Source: Shewanella psychropiezotolerans (lineage in GTDB: Bacteria > Pseudomonadota > Gammaproteobacteria > Enterobacterales > Shewanellaceae). From it: a DNA stretch of 64,000 bases. Shown here piece after piece: positions 57,916 through 64,000 of the stretch (position 1 is its first letter; each line of letters starts with the position of its first letter). Under the pieces are notes generated by a model. It was not told where the DNA came from. It was given only the letters and a program-made list of their open reading frames with translations, and searched no databases. The DNA lies in contig NZ_CP041614.1 in NCBI RefSeq assembly GCF_007197555.1, forward strand, positions 6,192,001-6,256,000. Reading direction: 5' to 3'. A program made the translations under genes and the position numbers.

Positions 57916-58860
57916 ATGAATAACTACAAGTTACTTCGACCGCTATTATCATTATTACAGACGCGAAATTTAACCTTATCAGCCCATCAGCTGAACGTTA
58001 CACAGTCTGCAATGAGCAGGAGCCTGTTACAAATTAGAGAGGCATTCGATGATCCCATATTAATTCGTGAGGGTCAGAATTTTATATTGACACAAAGGGG
58101 GGAAGAACTGCTCATCGAGCTCCCAGGTATACTCACCACGCTTGACTCCCTTTACTTAACTGAGACATTTAATCCAGCAAGCTGTAAACGACGCTTTCAT
58201 TTAGCCTATACCTCTTTCTTATCATCAATAACGAGTGCTCTAATTTGCTCTGAGCTAGAGAAGGTCTCACCAGACCTAAGTATTGACTGCCAATTATGGC
58301 AAGGACAGAGTCTCTCCGATGACGAAATGAAAAAGGTAGACTTAGTTGCTTCAATTGCAGATACAATTCCTGAGAATATCTATGGGAAGAAATTGATTGA
58401 AGACTCGTATGTAGCTGTCATGTCAAAGAGCTGTACGCTTGCAAATGAGTCTCTTACGCTCGAAAGCTATGTGAGATCTAAACATGTGCTAGTGCGCAGT
58501 ATTACCAATATCACCAAGCAAGTTGATAAAGTTATGCAGCCTACTGGATATGAAAGAAAAGTATTAGCAAATGTCCCCTCATTTTTCGATGCCTTTAAAG
58601 TCATTGATACAACAGAAGCCATCATCACAGTGCCCCGACATATCATTGCTGAGTATTGCAATATCTTTGATTTAAAAGTGAAGCCACTCCCCTTTAAATT
58701 AGAAACACACCCATATTATTTACTCTGGCATGCCAAGTATCAAAACGATCCTGAACACAAATGGTTTAGAGAGTTTTGCTTTCCGTTACTAAAGAATTAT
58801 CTTGAAACTGCAATCGAGAAAGGGCAACAACTGACTTTATCTAAAGTACCTAGAGCCTAG
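57916..58860 (+). CDS. LysR-family transcriptional regulator
   Basis: This 314-residue protein has an N-terminal winged helix-turn-helix (LTLSAHQLNVTQSAMSRSLL and PILIREGQNFILTQRGEEL) and a LysR substrate-binding domain. GAGAAGATATA precedes the ATG. A run of six G at 58097-58102 is in frame here. It lies 33 nt after the acetyltransferase gene and may regulate it. The gene is AT-rich and its stop codon lies inside a CTAG repeat. Confidence 0.9.
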   Translation: MNNYKLLRPLLSLLQTRNLTLSAHQLNVTQSAMSRSLLQIREAFDDPILIREGQNFILTQRGEELLIELPGILTTLDSLYLTETFNPASCKRRFHLAYTSFLSSITSALICSELEKVSPDLSIDCQLWQGQSLSDDEMKKVDLVASIADTIPENIYGKKLIEDSYVAVMSKSCTLANESLTLESYVRSKHVLVRSITNITKQVDKVMQPTGYERKVLANVPSFFDAFKVIDTTEAIITVPRHIIAEYCNIFDLKVKPLPFKLETHPYYLLWHAKYQNDPEHKWFREFCFPLLKNYLETAIEKGQQLTLSKVPRA

Positions 58861-58869
58861 GTTCCTTAT
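58847..58869. repeat. CTAG-rich 3'-end repeat, copy 7
   Basis: TACCTAGAGCCTAGGTTCC contains the LysR stop (58858-58860). It shares CCTAGAGCCTAGG with copy 6, located after fdhC1. Confidence 0.75.
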
Positions 58870-58977
58870 AGTATCGAGCTCAAGACACAACAAAGAAAGC
58901 TTCGAGTCGCGAGACAGATAGGCTCATCATTCGTTCTCATTGATGCGTCAGCATCACACTCAAGATTTAGATATAAA

Positions 58978-59081
58978 ACTCCCCTTCTACTACGACCTTA
59001 TAGTTCGAGAATAATCCACATCCATATGAAACTCCCCTCCAACTACATCCATATAGTCCGGGGATAATCACATCCATATGA
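58978..59081. repeat. Diverged tandem repeat of about 52 bp (two units)
   Basis: Unit 1 (58978-59030) and unit 2 (59031-59081) both begin ACTCCCCT, share TATAGTNCG, GATAATC and end ACATCCATATGAA. They lie between the LysR gene and the fdhC2 terminator. No coding potential was seen. Confidence 0.75.
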
Positions 59082-59117
59082 AAAAAGCCCCAGCGAACTA
59101 AATCGACTGGGGCTTTT
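59081..59117. terminator. Terminator of the second formate dehydrogenase operon
   Basis: The arms AAAAAGCCCCAG / CTGGGGCTTTTT with a loop of about 12 nt form a strong stem with T-runs on both strands. It lies 47 nt after the fdhC2 stop. Confidence 0.88.
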
Positions 59118-59122
59118 TATTA

Positions 59123-59155
59123 AGTTCCTAGGGCCTAGGTTCTAGTTCCTAGGAT
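59123..59155. repeat. CTAG-rich 3'-end repeat, copy 8
   Basis: The element combines GTTCCTAGGGCCTAGG with TTCTAGTTCCTAGG. It lies nine nt downstream of the fdhC2 stop, between the stop and the terminator stem. Confidence 0.8.
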
Positions 59156-59163
59156 CTTTGACC

Positions 59164-60240
59164 TTAATCTTTATATTCTAAACTACCATTCTCTTTGATC
59201 TCGTCGTACCAAAGATTATGATGCTGCACTGCCCAGTTCTCATCACAGTAACCTGACTTCATACACTCCATGCCACCTTCACTCAATACCGTCGCCATCC
59301 AAATATGCACGATAGTAAAGGCGATAATGATGATCGCGCTGATAGCGTGGATGAGTAGTGCCGCCATTGAGGCTTCACGTGGTAACTCAAGACCAGGCAG
59401 GACTAACATGATGCCGGAAACACAGATGAACAAACCGAACACAGTTAGCGTCCAGAACCACATCTTCTCACCGGCGTTAGCAAAGCCACTGTCAGGGTGC
59501 TTACCCTTGAATGGTCCAAAGTTGATGTAACCACCAACCACGAGAAACCATTTAAGGTCGTACATCTTAAATGTCTGCATCGGCATCCATTTTACGACGC
59601 ACAAGACCCAAGCTGCCATAAATATCGGACCCACATAATCATGGATAGTCTTACTGACATAGATCATTGCCGCCCATATTCCTTCTGCCACATAAGGCTG
59701 CAGAACATGTTTACCCAACATTATGGTGAGACCGGTAAAAATCAGCCCCAAACAAGATAGGGCTAACACCCAGTGGATCCACAAATCAGCCTTAGTCCAA
59801 CGCAGTACCATCTTGCCAGAGAACCCTTTACTTAACTTAGAAGGTCCATTAACAAAATAAAATACCAGGAAGGCTGAAAATACGCCTAATACAGCGAAGG
59901 CCATCGCAGGGGTAAGATAATTATTCTTAATATCTTTCCCTTGATTGCCGGCGATATTAATTAACACATTCGCTTCGACACCCTGGGCCGTTGTATAACC
60001 TGAATCACCAGCTTTAACAGCACGCCATAGATCTGCATCGCTGGTTTTAGCTGTAGCTATCTGCTGACTGGTTTGACCGTCGGCTGCAAATGCTGTCGCG
60101 CTCATACCTAAGCCAGTCGCTAGCACACTCGTTAATACCAAAGGCAAAACCAGCACAGAAAACAACCTGCCTAGTGATTTAAAAACCAAGTCAGCAGTTA
60201 GCACCAGAGCAAACAGGCTTGGTAGTGATTTAAAATTCAT
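59164..60240 (-). CDS. fdhC: Formate dehydrogenase cytochrome b556 (gamma) subunit, copy 2
   Basis: This protein of 358 residues is collinear with the first copy, with the same haem-histidine helices and C-terminal MECMKSGYCDENW. It has a longer N-terminus with an additional hydrophobic segment (SVLVLPLVLTSVLATGLG). AGGAGTGACT precedes ATG 60240; the frame also opens at GTG 60246. It ends the second fdh operon. Confidence 0.92.
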   Translation of the reverse strand: MNFKSLPSLFALVLTADLVFKSLGRLFSVLVLPLVLTSVLATGLGMSATAFAADGQTSQQIATAKTSDADLWRAVKAGDSGYTTAQGVEANVLINIAGNQGKDIKNNYLTPAMAFAVLGVFSAFLVFYFVNGPSKLSKGFSGKMVLRWTKADLWIHWVLALSCLGLIFTGLTIMLGKHVLQPYVAEGIWAAMIYVSKTIHDYVGPIFMAAWVLCVVKWMPMQTFKMYDLKWFLVVGGYINFGPFKGKHPDSGFANAGEKMWFWTLTVFGLFICVSGIMLVLPGLELPREASMAALLIHAISAIIIIAFTIVHIWMATVLSEGGMECMKSGYCDENWAVQHHNLWYDEIKENGSLEYKD

Positions 60241-60309
60241 AGTCACTCCTTTATCGGACTTATAATCGGGCTGCGAAAATCACTCATAGCCCGATGGGTC
60301 CTAATTGCC

Positions 60310-60900
60310 CTATGCACCGGTCTGAGGTGTGTAACCCCAGATTGCATCTGGATTACCACGTGCCGCGGTACGCTCTCTAAAGATACTGGATACTATCTCA
60401 GCATCACCGGCAAGTAAGGCCTTGGTCGAACAAAGTTCGGCACACATAGGCAACTTACCTTCGGCGATACGGTTAGCACCGTACTTCTGACGCTCTGCAT
60501 CTGAATGAGTCTCTTCCGGACCACCAGCACAGAAGGTACACTTATCCATCTTGCCACGACTACCAAATGCCGTCTTTTTAGGGAACTGAGGCGCCCCAAA
60601 TGGACAGGCATACAAGCAGTAGCCACAACCGATACAAGTATCCTTGTTGTGCAGCACTATGCCGTCTTCGGTGCGGTAGAAACAATCGGCCGGACAGACT
60701 GCCTGACAAGGCGCGTCGGTACAGTGCATACATGCCACTGAGATCGACGCTTCACCCGGCTCACCATCGTTAATTGTCACTACACGGCGACGTTGAATTC
60801 CCCATTCGAGAGCGGAATCGTTTTCGTTCTTACAAGCTGTGACGCAACCGTTACACTCGATGCAGCGTTTGGTGTCACACAAAAATTTCATGACTGCCAT
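60310..60900 (-). CDS. fdhB: Formate dehydrogenase iron-sulfur (beta) subunit, copy 2
   Basis: This 196-residue protein has four [4Fe-4S] cluster motifs identical in order to copy 1 (CDTKRCIECNGCVTAC, CMHCTDAPCQAVCPADC, CIGCGYCLYACPFGAPQ, CTFCAGG). It differs by a longer C-terminus (GYTPQTGA). GGAGATAGCC precedes the ATG. Confidence 0.94.
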   Translation of the reverse strand: MAVMKFLCDTKRCIECNGCVTACKNENDSALEWGIQRRRVVTINDGEPGEASISVACMHCTDAPCQAVCPADCFYRTEDGIVLHNKDTCIGCGYCLYACPFGAPQFPKKTAFGSRGKMDKCTFCAGGPEETHSDAERQKYGANRIAEGKLPMCAELCSTKALLAGDAEIVSSIFRERTAARGNPDAIWGYTPQTGA

Positions 60901-60926
60901 GTTGGCTATCTCCTCATCAAGTTCAA

Positions 60927-63775
60927 TTAGGCTTTAGTGATCTGACACAAGCTAGACTTAGTCTCTTGCATCTGAGTAACCACGTCATAGCCATAGGTCA
61001 GTACGGTATTAGCCGACTCGCCCACAATGTAAGGCACTGTGCCTTCAGGGTAATTCTTCTCTAGACTCTCACCTTCGAATACACCCGCGAAATGGTAAGG
61101 CATAAAGCACTCACCTTCGATAACACGAGGCGTTACCATGGCCTTAACCTTGATTTTGGCACCTTCCGGACTGTGAACCCAAACATCATCACCGTCACGA
61201 AGGCCGCGATCTGCTGCATCCGCCGGACTGATCTCAATAAACATCTCTTGTTGAAGCTCGGCGAGCCAAGGGTTACAACGTGTCTCTTCACCACCACCTT
61301 CGTATTCAACTAAACGACCAGAGGTCAGAGCTATTGGGAAGTCTTTAGCGAAGTCCTGATCCTGAATCGTTTTATACAAGGTAGGAAGACGGGCAACCAT
61401 ACGGTCATCATAGGTCGGGTACTTAGCTACCAGATCACGACGCGGCGTATAAAGTGGCTCACGGTGCAGAGGAATATCATCGGGGAAGTTCCAAACGATA
61501 CAGCGGGCTTTGGCGTTACCGTAAGGAATACAACCGTGCTTAATGGCTACACGCTGGATACCACCGGAGATATCAGTCTTCCAGTTTTTACCTTCAGCAT
61601 GTTGCTTTTCTTCAGCGGTCAGGTCATCCCACCAACCAAGTTGCTTAAGCATATCAGCGGTAAACTCAGGGTAACCATCCTGGATTTCAGAGCCTTTAGA
61701 GTAAGAACCTTCGGCAAGTATATTATTACCGTCGTGTTCAACACCGTAACGGGCTCGGAAGTTACCGCCACCGTCTTTCACTTCACGACCTGTGCGATAC
61801 AAGATCTGTGAACCTGGGTGCTTCATCTCAGGCGTGCCCCAACATGGCCAAGGTAGACCATAGGTCTCGCCTTTAGCCGGGCCACCTGGTGCTTCGAGGG
61901 ATTTAATATCGAAAGTACCCCAGTTTTCCTGGTGCATCTTCAAACGCTCAGGGCTTTGGCCTGTGTAACCAATGGTCCACATACCCTTGTTGAATTCACG
62001 GGTCATGTCTTCGATTAATGGCTCATCACCATTGACCTTAATATGCTTACAGAATTCTTTCTCTATGCCCCACTTCTTCGCCAATTTGTACATGATCACA
62101 TGATCTGGCTTAGACTCGAACAAGGGCTCGATAACCTTTGTACGCCACTGCAGTGAACGGTTAGAGGCTGAAACAGAACCATAAGTTTCAAACTGAGTAC
62201 ATGCAGGAAGCAAATACACACCATCGGTACGATTGTGCATAACACCCGCCATCGTTGGAAACGGATCGACGACCACAACAGTGTCCATCTTATCCAGTGC
62301 TTCACGCACTTCGCGACCACGGGTTTCGGTATTAACCGACTGCCCCCAGAAGAATGACATACGGATATTATCTTTCTGAGCGATCTTAGTCTTGTCTTCC
62401 AGTACACCATCATGCCAGCGAGAACACGGGATACCGGTAGAATTCATCGGCTTTTGACCTAAGTATTCATTCTGGTCGAAACGGGCTTTAACCCACTCGT
62501 AATCCAAGTCCCACACGTTACACCAGTGCTTCCATGAACCTGTCTTAAGGCCATAATAGCCAGGCAGTGTATCGAACAACAAACCGAAATCGGTCGCGCC
62601 CTGTACGTTATCGTGACCACGGAAGATGTTAGTACCGCCGCCAACAACACCCATGTTTCCAAGCGCTAGTTGCAGGATACAGTAGGCACGAGTATTAGCA
62701 TTACCTATGTGATGCTGAGTCCCCCCATACACCAGACAACGGTACCGGGCTTAGTCGTAGCCATCATCTTAGCCACACGGCGCATCTGTACTTCAGGTAC
62801 ACCTGCAACGAGTTCGACTTCTGCGGGGTTCCACTTAGCCGCTTCCTCACGAATACGTTCCATACCGTATACACGTTGGTCGATAAAGGTCTGATCTTCC
62901 CATTTATTCTTGAAGATATGCCAAAGCAGACCATATATATAAGGGATATCGGTACCTGGACGAATATGTACATATTCATCAGATTTAGCTGCAGTTCGGC
63001 TAAATCTTGGGTCAACGACGATGATTTTCGCACCGCGTTCTTTGCCTTCGAGGATGTGCTGCATAGCAACCGGATGCGCTTCACATGGGTTGGACCCAAT
63101 AAACATCATCACTTTTGCATTACGAATATCGTTGAAAGAGTTGGTTTGCGCACCATAGCCCCAAGTGTTTGCAACACCGGCTACAGTGGTAGAGTGACAA
63201 ATTCGTGCAGAGTGATCGACATTGTTGGTGCCCCACATGGCTGCCAATTTGCGGTACATATAGGCTTGTTCATTAGAGAACTTAGCCGAACCCATGAAGA
63301 ATACTGAATCGGGACCAGATTCCTTGCGGATCTCTAATGCCTTACCACCCACTTCTTCTATGGCTTGATCCCAAGAAATTTTCTTCCACTTCCCGCCTTC
63401 CAGTTTCATTGGATACTTGAGACGCTTCCCACCGTGGCCATGCTCACGTAGTGCCGCACCTTTTGCACAGTGACCACCAGCGTTAAATGGATGATCGAAT
63501 GCAGGCTCCTGGCCTGTCCATACCCCATTTTGTACTTCGGCATAGATACCACAGCCCACAGAACAGTGAGAACATATGGTACGTTTTATTTCAGTCGGTG
63601 CATTATGTGGCACCTCTTTAGCTTCGGCTTTGCGCATCATACCTGCGCCAAGCATAGACGCCGCAGCAATACCACCAGTTGCAAGACCTGCAGACTGAAG
63701 GAACTGACGACGGTTTAGACCTAAGGCAGGCTTGCTAGCCCTTGTTGCCTGGTCTGTTTTGCGAGTTAGTCGCAT
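60927..63775 (-). CDS. fdhA: Formate dehydrogenase catalytic (alpha) subunit, copy 2, frame broken at 62721-62726
   Basis: This protein has a Tat signal (NRRQFLQSAG), the [4Fe-4S] site CSHCSVGCGIYAEV...GGHCAKG and the active-site ARICHSTTVAGV (Cys). The frame breaks at six C on the plus strand (62721-62726): VVWCMGG should go on with TQHHIGNANTRAYC but reads LSIT and a TAG. One added base joins the frames into 949 residues, the same length as copy 1. The stop is TAG, so selenocysteine recoding is ruled out. GGAGTGTGTG precedes ATG 63775. Every catalytic residue is otherwise intact. Confidence 0.92.
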
Positions 63776-63837
63776 CACACACTCCTAATCTTATTGATTT
63801 AATATAAATATTTACTAATCAGATCAAAAAGCCACTG

Positions 63838-64000
63838 TTACTTAGTACGCAAAGATGCGTAATAACTGCGAACATGGTCAGTCTCTTGGTAGCCGTCACT
63901 TTTCTCTGTAGTCGTTGCTACAGCTGGTGATGCAGCAAGAGCTTGACCACTAACAGTTGCAACTGCACCAGCCGCGCTGCCAACTGCTAAAGCTTTTAAC
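63838..64000 (-). CDS. fdhX: Formate dehydrogenase region Tat-signal protein (FdhX-like), copy 2, 5' end cut
   Basis: The frame runs in from the right edge and ends at 63838. Visible residues include LKALAVGSAAGAVATV (the hydrophobic part of a Tat signal) and a tail DGYQETDHVRSYYASLRTK that matches the first copy (HETTHIRSYYNSLRS). It completes the fdhX-fdhA-fdhB-fdhC order of the second operon. Confidence 0.88.
   Translation of the reverse strand, partial: LKALAVGSAAGAVATVSGQALAASPAVATTTEKSDGYQETDHVRSYYASLRTK

Noticed and set aside
62700..62735. Selenocysteine or stop-codon readthrough in fdhA2
   Set aside because: The stop met after the break is TAG, the frame has already shifted, and the active-site residue is Cys in both copies.
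62876..63307. 143-residue plus-strand frame inside fdhA2
   Set aside because: It is antisense to conserved FdhA sequence, and a similar shadow exists in copy 1, as expected from shared codons.
1..64000. CRISPR array, tRNA, rRNA or insertion sequence
   Set aside because: No regularly spaced direct repeats, no tRNA cloverleaf or CCA end, no rRNA blocks and no transposase were seen.

Overview
The window looks like chromosomal DNA of a marine gammaproteobacterium of the Shewanella type. The reasons are the paired fdhX-fdhA-fdhB-fdhC formate dehydrogenase operons, the small DUF2986-like and YqaE-like proteins, many signalling proteins (a GGDEF/EAL protein, a diguanylate cyclase, a chemoreceptor, a two-component system), IutA-like TonB receptors and a moderate, AT-leaning base composition. 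This assignment is an inference from gene content; no rRNA or tRNA gene is present to confirm it.

Layout. 1-9.2 kb: 5' part of a TonB receptor, a methyltransferase, a GSGS-repeat lipoprotein, two tandem PAP2 phosphatases, a GIY-YIG protein, a prolyl-oligopeptidase-type lipoprotein, and ribB under an FMN riboswitch. 9.6-17.9 kb: a NIT-HAMP-PAS-GGDEF-EAL protein, ferritin, and an RND permease with its adaptor. 18-20.3 kb: moeA-moeB. 20.3-22.9 kb: a DUF2057 protein behind a CueR/MerR-type promoter, a triple DUF333 lipoprotein and an APH-family kinase. 22.8-26 kb: a five-gene bufferin operon (bufA1-bufB-bufC-ECF sigma-anti-sigma). 26-34.7 kb: gltS, a second TonB receptor, a pseudouridine synthase and a BOF/PepSY/response regulator/histidine kinase cluster. 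34.7-40 kb: modABC, moaE-moaD-moaC and moaA with a probable Moco riboswitch. 40-49.5 kb: ETF-ubiquinone oxidoreductase, chemoreceptor, MOSC protein, diguanylate cyclase, sugar kinase and two acetyltransferases. 50-64 kb: a HemN/HemW-like radical SAM protein and two formate dehydrogenase operons separated by an AT-rich acetyltransferase-LysR pair.

How the parts fit. Molybdate uptake (modABC), molybdopterin synthesis (moaA, C, D, E) and Mo insertion (moeA, moeB) can supply the cofactor for the two periplasmic formate dehydrogenases. Iron handling appears as two TonB receptors and ferritin, each next to a similar Fur-like sequence. Copper handling is suggested by the bufferin operon and by the CueR-like promoter a few kb away.

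Three cross-cutting observations stand out. (1) Six reading-frame breaks in five genes all lie in G/C runs that are exactly one base short, which points to a systematic sequencing artefact, or much less likely to contraction mutations. (2) A family of CTAG-rich short repeats and palindromes occurs at least eight times, always within about 35 nt of the 3' end of a gene. (3) Several long perfect palindromes (51 bp, 36 bp) lie in intergenic DNA.
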